A stretch of DNA of 64,000 bases, taken from Bathynomus jamesi (lineage: Eukaryota > Arthropoda > Malacostraca > Isopoda > Cirolanidae). The translations under genes and the position numbers were made by a program. The notes beneath the pieces were generated by a model, which did not search any database, was not told the origin of the DNA, and worked only from the letters and a program-made list of their open reading frames with translations. The stretch covers positions 574,501 to 638,500 of the forward strand of contig JAJOZX010000945.1 of NCBI GenBank assembly GCA_023014485.1, given 5' to 3'. Positions 1 to 12,781 of this stretch are shown here, piece by piece (positions within the stretch are counted from its first letter, which is position 1; each line of letters opens with the position of its first letter).

Positions 1-507
1 TACTCTATCAATAAACAGTTTTCTTTCACTCCTTTGATCTAAGAGGAACGTCACTTCTTCCTTTGGAACCGTTTTTTCTTTGGGACAAGAACATTGTGTT
101 AGTACTTGCACTTGCACGCTGCAATGTCAAAAGTTTCGTGTGTGCTTCTTTTTTGAACATATCAATCTTTGCTTTGTAAGCTTCAGAATTTTTTCTGCTT
201 TGGTATGGCTTCATAATGACACGATACTTTTCGTGGTAGCTTCTGAACATTGTTTCAATTCGCCTGTCTGACAGAATTGGGACGGAAGCACTTTCCCAAA
301 TTGTTTTCAATTTATCAACACTTGTTCTAATATTTGAGATATTGAAGGATCTTTATTAGTATTCTGTTTCAAATCGTTTCTTACAAACAAGTAATATTTA
401 AAAACTCCTTCGTATGTAGGAAGATTCCTGTGCCACAAATCTTCCCCCATACCAAACATGGGGCACTCAGTTGAGGCCATGGTTGATTTTGCACAAACTC
501 GAGACAT
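1..507 (-). pseudogene. hAT-like transposase, N-terminal part, frameshifted and cut by the window edge
   Basis: The start codon is at 505-507. The protein opens with a short Cys/Pro segment (ECPMFGMGE), then LPTYEGVFKYY, then the SVPILSDRRIETMF and YHEKYR motifs. This order matches the N-termini of the transposases at 6695-8845 (CPIFGAP, LPTYEDVMKYF, SIPTVSHNRVVQMI, YHEKC) and 10259-12504. The reading frame breaks near 305-310 and again near 70-80, so this copy is dead. The catalytic domain lies beyond the window start. Assignment rests on similarity to the two other copies here, whose ends and 8-bp TSDs are hAT-like. Confidence 0.7.
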
Positions 508-1018
508 TTTGAAAGTATACAAATCTGAAAAAGAAAGAGCTAATATCAATTATACGTTAATTTCAGTTAATAGTACATGGCAAACTTAGGGCAACACAAT
601 ACAGAAATGCAAAATATATAAGAAATATAGTTTAGACTATCTGAGTAACGCCAACAACAGAACACCCACCTGCTACGAGAGCGACAGCTACACTGAACCG
701 AGGTACTCACGTGACAGCTGAGTGAGCTGACTATAGAAAAACTGTTTTTAGAGAATAGAAACTTTTTTTAAAGGTTGACTGAGCTATTTTTATACAAGTG
801 TGAATAAATTCTTGTCTATTGTGCATCGTGGACTCTTCTGTAATTATTGGTTAAAATCTGCTTTTTTCAATTTTTTTCAATATTGAAGGTCATTGTGGCA
901 CCTGAAGATATTAATGTTATGATTTTAAATTTATACCAGCTTATTTCCTCACTACTCCACACATTTTCCACACTAGCCAATTTGAAAATTCGAAAAATGA
1001 GTTTTTCACTCCGCCCTA
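1..1018 (-). mobile_element. hAT-like DNA transposon copy 1, right end (element runs off the window start)
   Basis: The right terminus reads CACTCCGCCCTA and ends at 1018. It is the inverted form of the TAGGG(T/C)GGAGTG terminus of the two better-defined elements at 6012-12865 and 9522-12781. Like theirs, the subterminal sequence contains a GTGGAAAA...TTGGC-type segment. A transposase 5' part (1-507) reads leftward from this end, in the same arrangement as in the 6012-12865 copy. The left end and its TSD lie outside the window; the expected right TSD would be CTGTATAT (1019-1026). Confidence 0.7.
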
Positions 1019-1426
1019 CTGTATATTATATATCCACTGTATATTATATTTATTATATAAATTATGATCTCGAAAACTAGATGTGCTAGTGGAAAACCGG
1101 AAACAGACTTGGAATCAGCGTCTCAACAACTATCTAGCCCACCCATAATTATATCTGATGAAAAATACTTGTTGGCCAATGTAATTAGCAACATTTCTAT
1201 TTTACTGTTATGAATAAAATCACAGTCGAAAGGAGTCATTATTTAATCAAGAACTATAATAACACTGGTCTACAGCCAAAATGCTTCGGAAATAAAAGTA
1301 GTCAATCTTTACTAATTTTGGGTCACTGAATACGAAAATGATGCCTAAAATTGCCAATTGGCTCTATTTATAAAGATATCAGGCAACCCTGCACCCAACT
1401 AACTGGACTGCATCTGTCGCGTATTA

Positions 1427-1791
1427 TGTAGACGCCTGTGACACATCGACCCATTGACTCTATTGCGCATGGCCGTAGTTATATAATTTTTATTTTAATG
1501 AATTAATGTAAATATATACATATATATATGCAATAAAATGTAATTTTAAATTTATCTATTACATAATGTATTTTTAAATTATTTATTAAAAAATAGATTG
1601 GATCATTTTAACATATTGCTTCCCATAATGTTTTTGATATTAATATAAATGGAATACTAACCTAACTTAACCTTACTTAATTTAAAATTATTAAAATGCA
1701 ATGTAATTACATTAATTTTTTAAAATAAAAAAAATATAACTACGCGCATGCGCAGTAGAGTCAAGGCGTCGATGTGTCATAGGCGTCTACA
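1427..1791. mobile_element. MITE nested in element C1 (TA target, about 60-bp TIRs)
   Basis: The left arm begins TGTAGACGCC and reads through GTGTCACATCG-like, ATTGACTCTA and GCGCATG blocks. The right arm, ending at 1791, is its imperfect reverse complement (CATGCGCA, TAGAGTCAA, GGCGTCTACA). TA dinucleotides flank both ends (1425-1426 and 1792-1793), pointing to a Tc1/mariner-type non-autonomous element. The centre is AT-rich and non-coding. It lies upstream of the C1 transposase start and so was inserted into that element. Confidence 0.65.
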
Positions 1792-1903
1792 TATTACGCC
1801 ACAGCATCAGTTCATTCGCGGAAGTCATACAGTGCACCCTTGTCAAACTCTTTTTAGTGTTTGCTTTTGAAACTGAATTTTTTTCATCCTAATTTGAACA
1901 AAG

Positions 1904-3587
1904 ATGCCTCGTAATTGCGTGAACAGTGTAGATAACTTCTGTTATGTTTGTGGATAAGTGACTTTTGCATCACAAAAGCGTGCTAAACCGCCGTGATTAG
2001 GAAAGCCTATCACCTTTATTTTGGCTGTAAGATTGGAGATCAGGACAATAGCTGGGCCCCACACATATGCTGCAATACTTGTGCAACAAACCTTCGCCAG
2101 TGGTTGAATCGGAAAAGGAAATCTATTCCTTTTGCAGTGCCAATGGTGTGGAGGGAACCAACAGATCATGTCAGCAATTGTTACTTCTGCATGGTGCCTC
2201 CAGTCAAGAAAGGTATTTGCAAGAAGAAAAAGTGGATTTTACAATATCCGAATATACCCTCTGCTATACGCCCGGTACCTCACGGCGAAGGACTACCCGT
2301 TCCTGAGCCCCCATACTCATTCTCCCTGGAGTCAGAGGACGAGGAGAATGAAGGAACCTGCGAAACTTGTGAGCCTTCAACTTCACAAGACCCTGAATTT
2401 GTTTATAACTTGACATCTTCTCAACCGCACATGATAACTCAAAATGAATTAAATGACCTTATCAAAGATTTAAAACTGCCAAAGAGTAAGGCAGAGCTGT
2501 TGGGCTCCAGATTGCAGCAGTGGGATCTCCTCGCTGAAAATGTTAGAGTGTGTATGTTTCGTGACCGTCAAAAAGATTTTGTCCCATTCTTCATCATGGA
2601 AGGTGACCTTGTAACTTGCAACGACATCGATGGTCTGATGGCAGCTCTCAACACTATTCACAATCCTGATGAGTGGAGACTGTTCATTGATTCATCGAAG
2701 TTGAGTCTAAAAGCTGTTTTGTTCCATGTTGGCAAATTATTGCCATCAATTACAGCTGGTCATGCAGTCCACATGAAGGAAACATATGACAACATGAAGC
2801 AACTTTTGAACTGCATAAACTATGACAAACATCAGTGGCAGGTTTGTGGTGACTTGAAAGTTGTTGCTATCGTGCTTGGACTGCAGCCGGGCTACACTAA
2901 GTATTGCTGTTTTCTGTGTGAATGGGATAGTCGGCTAGGACTTCTATTACATCAAGAAGGATTGGCCACTCCGACACTCATTGAACCTGGAACAAAAAAT
3001 GTTCAGTATCCTCCACTTGTAGAATCGAGCAAGATTTTGTTACCACCCTTACACATCAAACTGGGCGTCATGAAAAATTTTGTTAAGGCTATGGATAAAA
3101 CTGGGGCAGCTTTTAAGTACTCGGTGGTAAATTCAAAGCTCAGTGATGCAAAAATCAAGGAGGGTGTATTGTTGGTCCACAGATCCGCGAGCTTCTTAGA
3201 GATGAGGAGTTCGACCGTATCCTAGGTGGTGAGGAGAAGACAGCGTGGAATGCTTTCCGTTAGTAGCAACCAATTTTCTCGGAAATACCAAAGCTGACAA
3301 TTACAGGGAGCTGGTGGAAAACCTGCTGTTGTCCTATCAAAAAATGGGCTGCAATATGTCTTTAAAGATACATTTCCTCCATTCGCACCTCGAATTTTTT
3401 CCGGCCAACTGCGGAGCAGTCAGTGATGAACATGGTGAACGTTTCCACCAGGATATCTCACGATGGAGAAACGCTACCAGGGAAATGGAGTCCATTTGTT
3501 AGCAGACTACTGCTGGACAATAACAAGAGATGCTCCAGAAGTTGAATACAAGAAGCAAAGAAGCGACGGGTTGAATCAATATAAGTG
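1904..3587 (+). pseudogene. CMC-like DDE transposase of element C1, degraded
   Basis: The start is at 1904 (MPRNC), matching the start of the minus-strand copy at 29617. The protein has an N-terminal Cys-rich zinc-finger-like segment (FCYVCG, then PHICCNTC and CYFC), an acidic linker, then the core. The core shows WRLFIDSSK (first Asp), CGDLK (second Asp), CCFLCEWD (CxxC), HFLHSHLEFF (H-x4-H) and DEHGERFHQD (Glu). Lesions are an in-frame TAA right after FCYVCG, a frameshift before 1993, a broken stretch around 2935-2960 and another frameshift near 3200-3250. The C-terminus (DYCWTITRD) ends at 3587. It is a dead copy; the family is described at 27928-29617. Confidence 0.85.
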
Positions 3588-3777
3588 ACTGCATTATACA
3601 GGTATGTTACTAATATATGGTATACATATACGCAAAATGTGTAACTTAAATTTTCTTGGAAACTGTAGCCAATCGACTGTTTTTATGGTCATATTCGTTT
3701 TCAGCACCCCAAAATCCATAATAGGAAACACATTTTATCTCCGAAGCACAAACTTTTTCAAAATTTGTAGACCAATG

Positions 3778-4296
3778 TAATTTTCGTTGATTTCTGTTAA
3801 AATAAAGTAATACAATGTTATTCCCAGTATAAATTAATAATTTTGACTAAATGTGTGTCACATTTTATTCCTTTTGGGTTTTTAAAGTCAAAATAAACGA
3901 TGCAGCTCCACATGTAGCTCAATTTGCTAAGATACAAAATTGAAATGTATATTTTGTTTCAGACATGAAGACATTTACTTTCTCGCAAATTCTATATAAC
4001 GATAAAAACTTGTATGAAAATAGAAAACATAAGAAATAGTTATTTAAACGGAAAGGAATTGGGTATAAAAATACCTTTAACTTACAGTTTGAAAAAAAAT
4101 ACATAATGCCTATAGTTTCGAACAAAAGAAAATCCACCTGTCAATATAAAAAACATTTGATTCGGAAATATGTACAAATTCATAAAAAGTTAATTTTTCA
4201 CATTTGGAATCCCTGTTTCATACGTATGCAATTTTATATATTTTGTATAAAGCTTTTATATTATTTTATGATATTTGTGGTGATTTTATTTAGGTA
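3778..4296. other. AT-rich spacer, nothing recognised
   Basis: About 520 bases of AT-rich sequence between element C1 and a LINE remnant. I see only short ORFs without recognisable motifs and no clear repeat. Confidence 0.5.
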
Positions 4297-5060
4297 AAAT
4301 ATTAAAGAAGAGACTAAAGAAGAGGCGGCTACAATGATAGAACGAGTGGAAGAAACATGCAACAAATACAATCTGAAAATAAATGTAGCAAAAACCAAAA
4401 TAATGAAAATAGGAAAAATAGATGAAGTAGTGGATCTACGCCTTGCAAACAGCCAAACTGAACAAGTACATGAATTCAAATACCTGGGAGTCTACTTTAC
4501 CAGTGACAACAACACTTATCGAGCAATGCAGGAGAGGATTAAACTGGGATATGCAGTAATGAATAAAATGGATAAAATCTGGAAAGACAACCACATCAGT
4601 ATGAAACTAAGAATCAGATTATATGAATCCATAGTACTAACAGAACTACTGTTCGGAGCTGAAAGTTGGATAATGAGAAAGAGCGGAAAAAGTTAAATGC
4701 ATTTGAGATGTACTGTTTGAGAAGGATTTGTGGGTGAGTGGACGTACGGGTGACCAATGAGGAGATCAGGAATCGGACGAACGTCAAGATCCCAGTGAAT
4801 AGCAAAGTCGAAGATATTCAGAGATGGTTTGGTTATGGGGAGAGAATGAGGGAGGAGAGGTTGCCCAGAAGAGCCATGTACGCAAGGGAGGATGGAACTA
4901 GACCGGGACGCCCAAGAAGAACATGGTTGGCAAGCTTTAAGAGCGGGAACGCTGGGAAGAATGGAAAGAGCTGACAACGATGGCGAGAGACAGACGAACC
5001 TGAATGGAGTACAGAAGTCATCAGAGGGACCCAACCCGGCTCTAAACCGGACGGGAAGGA
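4297..5060 (+). pseudogene. Non-LTR retrotransposon (RTE-like), 3' part of the reverse transcriptase ORF
   Basis: Frame pieces (4334-4696 and 4738-4974) encode the region after the RT catalytic site: LKINVAKTKIMKIG, then FKYLGVYFTSDN, then ESIVLTELLFGAESW. The typical C-terminal tail follows (NEEIRNRT, RWFGYGERMREERLPRRAMYA, GTRPGRPRRTW). Stops and frameshifts separate the pieces. The endonuclease and the YADD catalytic motif are missing, so the copy is strongly 5'-truncated, as usual for LINEs. The tail resembles RTE-type ORFs; the clade is a judgement from motif style only. Confidence 0.75.
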
Positions 5061-6003
5061 AGTCAAATTATTACATAATATTTACATCATTTAGAATAGT
5101 TAGCAGTATTCTAATTGTTTTTGCTCAGAGATTTTTTAAATTTCCTTTGGTCAAAGCTACAGGCTTTGCTTTTCATCGGATCATTATGAAACTCTCTGAA
5201 AAATTAACCTTTTATTTATCTCTGGAATCTACTCCAATCAGCTGAATCGCTCTTTTTATGGTTTCAGGATATTCTATCAAAGTCGCAAAAATCCGCCTAC
5301 AAAACTATAAAAAAATATAAAAATCCTGAAATCTGTTCCCTCTAAGTTTTAGGTATTCTCTTCTCCGTTTTCGAAAGGAATATCGTATATCTGTACTATG
5401 TGCCGTTTATGACGAATTTCTTTTGTTTTTTAGACCACAGCACACTGCTTATTTAATAGAAAAGCTCATAGAACATCACGTAAATTATCTGTCATTCAAA
5501 AGTTCTCAAGAAGCTTTCATATGTGGAAATAATTAAAAATAAAATAAACTTTTTTGCCTTTACATGAGCCTGGATATAAAACGTTAAAAGACAGTTATAT
5601 TTAATTAAGTCATATAGCTGATGATATCATTTAAAACCAATTAAAATGCTGTGTCAGATATATTAATTTAAAATTAAAAACATTTTATAAAGGCGTAACT
5701 ACTAAAATATCAATTTTCCAAAAAAAAATGGGCATAAAATAAGTTCTTAACATATGATTTTTATTTTTATATTGGCATATAGAGCACGTAAACCTCTAGT
5801 TATGGTAAACAATTCATGTTCATACATTTCAAAATTTTTGTTTAAAGAATTTTGGTGACAAAATTCATGGGCTAAGGTGCAGTCAATTTTTTTATCACAT
5901 TAAATAGCAGAAAAAGCAGAAAAAGAGTAATTTCAAATTGTCATTTTGCACCAAATATTCATATACAATTAACTTTGCAATGTTTCTTATGAAAATATGT
6001 TAT
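5061..6003. other. AT-rich spacer, nothing recognised
   Basis: About 940 bases of AT-rich, non-coding sequence up to the left TSD of the 6012-12865 element. No TIR, ORF or tandem repeat stands out. Confidence 0.5.
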
Positions 6004-6694
6004 GTATACAGTAGGGCTGCGCGTTTTTACACTTTTTTCGATTTTCGTTTTCTAATAGCGCGGAAAAGTGGCTCTTCCACGTCAAAAGTGAGTGTGTAAA
6101 ATTTCAGAGATCTGCAATCATATCTTCTGCCTCCGCACGCGCGTTGAAAATCCAAAAAATGCGCCAAAACACGCATTTTTTCAATATTTTCTTATAGTTT
6201 TAATTTTCATCCTACCTTCTTGTAATAGCGAGGAAAAGCATCCTAAAGGTTTATTTTAGACTTGTTTTAAATATTTTTGTCCTGCGATAATTTCTTCTGC
6301 CTCCGCAAACTTTCCAAAATACGGGAAAATTTACATAAATAGCGTATTTTATAATGACGCTATTATGGTCAACTTCGGCCCTACACCACAGTTTATTCGT
6401 TAATTATGTATTAAGTAATGCAATTAACAATTCATTATATCATATTTTAGTAATTTAAGAAGTTTATATATTTGAGCAATTAAATAATTTAGGTCCACCA
6501 ATGCAGTTTACTTTGCATATGCTTGGTTTATTTTTGATGTCTTATTATGTAATATGCATGCAGCTCGCTTATTTCGTCAATATTGAATGTACTACATTGA
6601 CAAAATAATCCAGAACTCACCACGTGGAGGTGGCTACATTTCGAGTTCCTCCCTGCCCGACCCAACCACCCTACCATTATCGGACTTCGGCTAG

Positions 6695-8845
6695 TTACAC
6701 ACTGTAGTCACTTTTTGTTTCCATTCTTGGCATTTTCTTTCTGGATTCTAATCTTGCTCTGATAAATCCATCCCTTGCCTCTGAACTGCATACTGCAGCT
6801 GAAGCCTCTGTACCAGCTTTATATGCCGTTCAACCGCTTGGGTGTGGCAAGGAAAGCGTGGGATGAAATCAGGTACATCTCCTGATGAGATATAGTTCAG
6901 GATGTCGGAGCGTGATAGAACTTTTGTCAGAGGAGGCTCTGACAGCTCACAAGTTTGCCAGTTAATCATGTTGTAGTACTCACTGCACTGAAAGTTCAAC
7001 GTGGCAATTTAAACACTCTCACTGCGGCTGACTCAGAAGCTCTTGCTTTAAGGATTGTCCTCCATCCTAATTCTCTGATATGTTTTGCTTCATCGTGAAT
7101 CATACTAAGGAGAACATTCTCAGGATGAGAAAAATAGGAATTTCTCTGAACAACACGATCAACTATTTCTATACAGCGGGCACTCAACTACCTCGAGCGT
7201 TGTATCATTTGATAAAGATGTTTTGCTCCCTGTGTTGCTGAAGAATTTCTCTTGATTTGAAACCACATTGGAATATAAACTTTCATAACATAATCCACGA
7301 TACACTTAAGGTTGTCTGAAGGTTCTTCAGTTGAAACGTAGAGACGATGTATGCGGTTAGCAGTTGTCACCCATCTGGAGTGTGCCATTTTGCCTGGTTT
7401 CCTTTGAGCTAGAGAGGGAGTACATTCACCTTTTGACACAGCATCATAGATTTCTGCCAAATATTTCTGATCTGTGCTCAGATCATCTCTCTCAACTACA
7501 ATTTCTTCCGCTTCAACTGCTTCAAACTCAACAACAGGTCTCTTTTCACAATCAATTAACTCTTTTCCTATAGGCCCCGTAAAACTCTGAGGACCTGTTT
7601 TACCATCAATGTCAGTCACTATGTGCCGCAAGGGAAGTTCATTAGTGTGAAGCAAGCAAATCAGCCACTGGAGTGCTCTCTGAAAGTGCTCTTCAATACA
7701 TCTTATCACTCCTCTTTTTGGTCCTGCATTAACTGCTGTCCCGTCACATCCAATGGCTTTAACTTCTGAAGTATCAATCTCATTTGAGCGAAAAAATCCA
7801 AAATTGCAGAAGATATACTCTGTGCTGAGCCAGAACCGGGAGTTACATGCCCAATATAATGCGAGTTTGGTTCTTGAAGCAAAGTGACATGTTCTTCTGT
7901 TATATTTTTTTGATAACCTTTACTGCCAACTTTTTCTTGCACTGCAGTTCTGTCCTTTCTTCCATCGAAATAGATACTCTCCATAGTTTCTTCTTCGTAA
8001 TCTCTCTTTTGAATGATAGATCTCACTCTTTTTCTAGCTCTCCGTACTTTGCATCTGTCTATTGCTGAATTTAAATCTTTTTCGTTTATAATTCCCACGT
8101 CTTCAAGAACAGCCGAAGCAATTATAGCAGCAGACCTGTCTGACACACCAGTTCTGTCACAAGCTATAGCCAATGATGAGATTGTTCCATGATGAGATTG
8201 TTCCATCGATTTGATTCTCTGTGTCGGTTCATAATCAGAATCCGCTCCTTCTGTTTCACTTGATGTTGATGACAGTGTTTCAGTTGCTTGTCCTTTACTG
8301 GTAGATGGTTTCGGTTCATACTGTTTCGTTCTCTGTTGTCTTCTAGCAATAGTTGCTAGATCTTTACGAGTTTGTGAAACATCAAGGAAGTTTTGTTCAA
8401 TTGCTGGAACCTTGAGATGATTTTCACATGAACACTTATCAAAATTTTCACATTTGCAAGCACTGATGTCGAATAATTTGTTTTCTGCCTCATTTTGAAA
8501 TGTTTGTAATTTAATTTTGAATAAGTCACTATCTTGTTTCCTTTTTATTGACTTTAGAAGGTTTTGACACTTTTCATGGTAATTTTTAATCATTTGAACG
8601 ACACGGTTATGAGAAACAGTAGGAATAGAGGCTGTTTTCCACAAATCTTCGAGAGTTTTTGAGAGAACACCCGAAATTTCTGCAACTGTAGGCTCTTTCT
8701 TCGATGTCTTCAGATTCAACCTTATTTGATGAAAATATTTCATGACGTCCTCATAGGTTGGAAGGCACCTCTTGTCTAGATCAGCTGGAGCCCCAAATAT
8801 AGGGCAACTTGAAGAAGTTCTTGTTGCTTGAGCTGATACTGACAT
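6695..8845 (-). pseudogene. hAT-like transposase of the outer element, degraded
   Basis: Starts at 8845 (MSVSAQ) and runs to a stop at 6695. Order: Cys segment (CPIFGAP), LPTYEDVMKYF, SIPTVSHNRV, a Cys-rich patch (ACKCENFDKCSCE), an acidic Ser-rich linker, ACDRTGVSDRSAAIIAS, YFDGRKDRT (first Asp) and the GCDGTAVN block (second Asp). After these come CLLHTNELPLRH, SRWVTTANRIHRLYV and HTQAVER (Glu candidate). Lesions are a shift in a T-run near 7790-7800, a stop at 7188-7190, a shift near 6998 and another near 6750. Homology of the D, C..H, RW and E blocks to hAT transposases is my inference, supported by 8-bp TSDs and TAGGG ends. Dead copy. Confidence 0.85.
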
Positions 8846-9521
8846 TGTGAAAAACAGTAATTAATATAAAAATTAAGAAATTACTCCTAAAACGTAAAAT
8901 ATTCTTGCATTCTGCAGAAGTTTTGTGTATTACACCAACGTATTATTATGCACTGAAATATGCAGTATATGTCCACATATGCGTGTTGTCGTGTTCCAAA
9001 GATGTATTAACAGCAAGAGCAACATAATCCACATCTTACTCGAAACGTAGCAAGCACAACACTGCGGGGAGGTGAAAGCAAGAAGGCCTGGTAGAGTGTT
9101 GTGAGTCATGACTCATCAGTCATCACTCACTGACTCATTGCCGTATATGGCAATGATGGGCAACACACCATACCAGGCTGTTGGGAAGCTTCTAGAACGA
9201 TGTGGGAGTACTACATGACGTAGAAAGTGAATTTATTAGCGTATAGGCTGAATATGCAAAATACGTGATTTATGCGGATTTTTCGTATTTTGGAACGTTT
9301 GCGGTTGCAGAAGATATTATCGCAGGACAAAAATATTTAAAACTAGCCTAAAATAAAACCTTTAGGATGCTTTTCCTCGCTATTACAAGAAGGTAGGATG
9401 AAAATTAAAACTATAAGAAAATATTTTAAAAAATGCGTATTTTGGCGCATTTTTTGGAATTTCAACGCGCGTGCGGAGGCAGAAGATATTATTGCAGATC
9501 TCTGAGATTTTACATACACAT

Positions 9522-12500
9522 TAAGGTGGAGTGAAAATATCATTTTTGGATTTTTAATTTACTTGAGTGTGGAAAAGTTGCCAATGGGCTTTAGAAACAA
9601 GCATGTGAAATTATAATACAATTGAAGCATTGCTTGATTGACCACCAGCGATTTTAATATATGGCATATTTCATGTTTTAACGATCGCTTTGCCCATCAG
9701 GAGTCATCCAAGATGCTGGTCTTTCATCCATGTTTATGCAAATAATTAACAGCTTAGTTTGCTGTAGACTGTGTTATTGCATACTTGAGGTTGACATTTA
9801 AGATTACAACGTGTGGAATGTAAATTAATGGCAATTACAGAGGGTGGCCAAATTATTAGAGCTGATGTGAGTAAGTGAGATAAGAAAGAGTTTAGTTAAC
9901 CATACATTGATTTAATGCTAGTTTCAGTGATGGTAGTGATTTGGTGCGATAACATATGCAGTCCGTGAGTCAGAGGGGATGGGAGATTGGGAGTGGGGGG
10001 AGAGTGAGTAATATGCAAAGCGCGGCTGCTCCGCCAAGCTCAGTGCACATGTGGCAGTGAGAATTGGTTATTTGTGCTGTTATCATCATTTTTTCTGAAA
10101 CTTGATATTAAAAGTAAGTTAATTACATATTGATATCTGTTTATAGGTGTTTGACAAGTGAGTGTGACAGTATTAATTTGATATTTCTTTTTCTTGCAGA
10201 AATTCTTTAATAGTCTTACATTGCTTACAATTTATAATAATTGTTTTTTTTTTTCAGAATGGAAATTATTACGAGGGAGAAGGCGGCATGTGTGATTTTT
10301 GGCGCGCCACGCGAGATACCCACAAATGTTCTTCCCACCTACGCTGATGTTATGAAGGCTTACATCCATACAAGACAACAGCTGACAACGAAGAATAACA
10401 AATATCCACCGTTCGCCGAAGTATCAAAAAAAGTTTGCGTTGATGTTGAACTTGTTTGGGAGAAAGCGTCTCTTCCGACCGTGACGCACGGACGAGTGAT
10501 TGAAACGCTCAGACCGTACAACGAGAAATACAAGAAAATCTTGAAACCATAAAAGGCTCGGAAGGACAACGACAACTACAAGCAACAACTTGAACAGTTC
10601 AGAGAAGACGCAGATAAACTCTTCGACATTAGCAAATGCAAATGTGTAGATTTCGTCATGAGCTGTAAGTGCGAAAGAGCGGACAAAGTACCACTCAAAG
10701 AAAGAAAGTTTCTAGAGGACCAGAGAGGAGCCAGAAAGATGATTATAGGAAGCATCGATTTGGTGGAAACAACAAAGCTACAGAAGAAATATCCAGGAAA
10801 GTCTGTGAATCGAGAAGACACAGCATTCACCAAGAACAATCGAAGCAGCAATGCAATTCTGGAAGCTACAACGAGGAAGACAAGGACGACGACACCGACA
10901 ACAGCGACGAAGAATACACCCTATCTAAGTCACACTGTAAACCTGATCTATCGACACTGGAGAGTAAACGTCAAAGAATGACGATGACTGTACGATTACC
11001 ATGTTTGGCTAAAGCGTGCGATAGAACGGGCGTCTCAGATCGAGCAGCAGCCATTATTGCCTCATCCGTGCTACAAGACATTGGAATTGTGTCTACAAAT
11101 GACACCTCCAAAGTCATTGATCGTAGTAAAATTTGCCGAGAAAGAAGTAGAACTCGTCAAGAACTGACAAAACTAGACAGCAGTATGACAGACTTGCCTG
11201 GATTGTACTTCGACGGTCGAAAGGATAGAACGATGAAAAATGTACGAGACGCCGCAGGACATGGCCAACGGGACAGAGATACAGAAGAGCACGTCAGCAT
11301 TATTTGTGAACCAGGTTCATCGTACTTTGGCCACGTGACGCCGTCAAGTGGATCAAGCAAGGCGATTTCCAAAGTAATCTTTGAATGCTTGGCTGCGCGA
11401 AGTGTGGATCTCGACAGTGTGAAAGTCGTCGGATGCGACGGAACCGCTGTCAACACTGGACATAATGGCGGAGTTATTCGGCAGCTTGAGGAATTACTAC
11501 AAAAACCGCTGCAATGGCTCGTGTGCTTATTACATGCTAACGAGCTCCCCCTGCGACACCTGTTTCAGCATTTAGATGGAGCAACTACAGGACCTAAGTG
11601 CTTCTCAGGACCGATAGGGAAATCTCTCACAGCATGCACGGAACTCCATATAACATCGTATGAACCTATATCTCCATTACAGCCACTGCCGCATGTTGAC
11701 GTGAAGGACCTGAGCACTGACCAGCAGTACCTGTGGCAGATGTGTCAAGCTGTCAGTGAAGGACACTGTCCCTGTGATCTAGCATTGCGAAAACCGGGAC
11801 CATTGAACCACTCGCGATGGTTGACAACTGCCAACAGAATCCTCCGCCTCTATGTTGGCCTCGATGCACCATCCAACAACATCAAAACTCTTGTCACATT
11901 CATCATCCGGGTCTACGCCCCAACATGGTTCGCCATCAAGACGCAGCCATCATGCAAAGATGGAGCCAAACATCTGCACGGGATGATGGTGAGAACACGG
12001 TACCTCAGCTCCTCTCTAAAGAAAGTCGTCGACCCGGTGATTCGGCGAAACGGCTTCTGCGGACACCCCGAGAACGTGCTATTAGCCATGATCACAGATG
12101 AGCGACCACATATAAGGGAACTCGGACTCAGAAGAATCATGAAGGCAAGATCACATGTGTCTGCAAACAAAATCCGCAGGTTTCGAGTGCCACCGCTCAA
12201 CCTCGACGCGACCGAATACCAGGACATGGTCGATTGGCAGACTTTGACCGTGACGGAGCCTCCTGTTACGATGGATATGACGGACAACGAATTGAACGAC
12301 ATGATCTCTGCTCAAATTTCACCAAGTGTCCTCTTCCCTCGCTTCCCTTCTCACACACAGGCGGTGGAAAGATGCGTGAACCTAGTTACCAAAGCTTCAG
12401 CCGCTGTGTGTGGCGAGACGTCCCGCCATGGATTTATTCGGGCTCGCGTCGCTTCTCGGCAGCTTATGCCGAAACTTGAGTCTAAACGTGACTATCAATT

Positions 12501-12781
12501 CTGAATTAACCATGCATGCATAACTCAGACTCTATCGTTAGCATAATAGTGTGCCAAAATAACTAAAAATATATAGTCTGATGTTTACTCGTATTTTAGG
12601 TATTTTTGTGTAAAATCGTATATTATTGTAAACTTATAACGTCTGGTGATCGATCAAAAGATTGTCTGATTTTAATAAACTTTTTTGCATATTGTTCTAT
12701 TAGTCCATTGGCAACTTTTAAAACCTCAAGTAAGTTAAAATTCACAAAAAAAAATTTTGGGGCCATTTTCACTCCACCCTA
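9522..12781 (+). mobile_element. hAT-like DNA transposon copy 3 (inner), nested in the right terminal repeat of copy 2
   Basis: Ends are TAAGGTGGAGTGAAAAT (from 9522) and the reverse complement of TAGGGTGGAGTGAAAAT (to 12781). Further subterminal similarity (TTGCCAAT / ATTGGCAA, CTCAAGTAA / TTACTTGAG) covers about 70-85 bp on each side. Perfect 8-bp TSDs ATACACAT lie at 9514-9521 and 12782-12789. Across the insertion the outer element's terminal repeat is continuous except for this duplication. Length is 3,260 bp with one gene on the plus strand. Confidence 0.93.
10259..12504 (+). pseudogene. hAT-like transposase of the inner element, one stop and one frameshift
   Basis: The start at 10259 (MEIITREK) follows a T-rich tract ending CAG. 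A donor-like AAAA/GTAAGT at 10113 suggests a 5'-UTR intron at 10113-10257. The protein matches the outer copy block by block: CVIFGAP, LPTYADVMKAY, SLPTVTHGRVIETL, CKCERADKVP, ACDRTGVSDRAAAIIAS. Lesions are a TAA at 10550-10552 and a frame change between about 10740 and 10900. Downstream, 1.6 kb stays open, with YFDGRKDRT (D182 of that frame), GCDGTAVNTG (D257), CLLHANELPLRH, SRWLTTANRILRLYV and HTQAVERC (E567). The open catalytic half suggests it is younger than the outer copy. Confidence 0.88.

Larger units (their letters stand above)
1263..3777 (+). mobile_element. CMC (CACTA/Chapaev)-like DNA transposon C1
   Basis: The element starts CACTGGTCTACA (1263) and ends TGTAGACCAATG (3777), imperfect inverted termini with one mismatch. 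The flanks carry a 3-bp direct duplication, TAA (1260-1262 and 3778-3780). Related copies at 16190-18556 and 27728-30164 have the same CACTGG-type ends and encode the same protein. CACTG/CACTA ends with a short 2-3-bp TSD are typical of the CMC superfamily. A 365-bp MITE is nested between the 5' terminus and the gene. Confidence 0.8.

Noticed and set aside
9343..9543. 66-codon minus-strand frame at 9343-9543
   Set aside because: It lies wholly inside the terminal inverted repeat of the outer hAT-like element.
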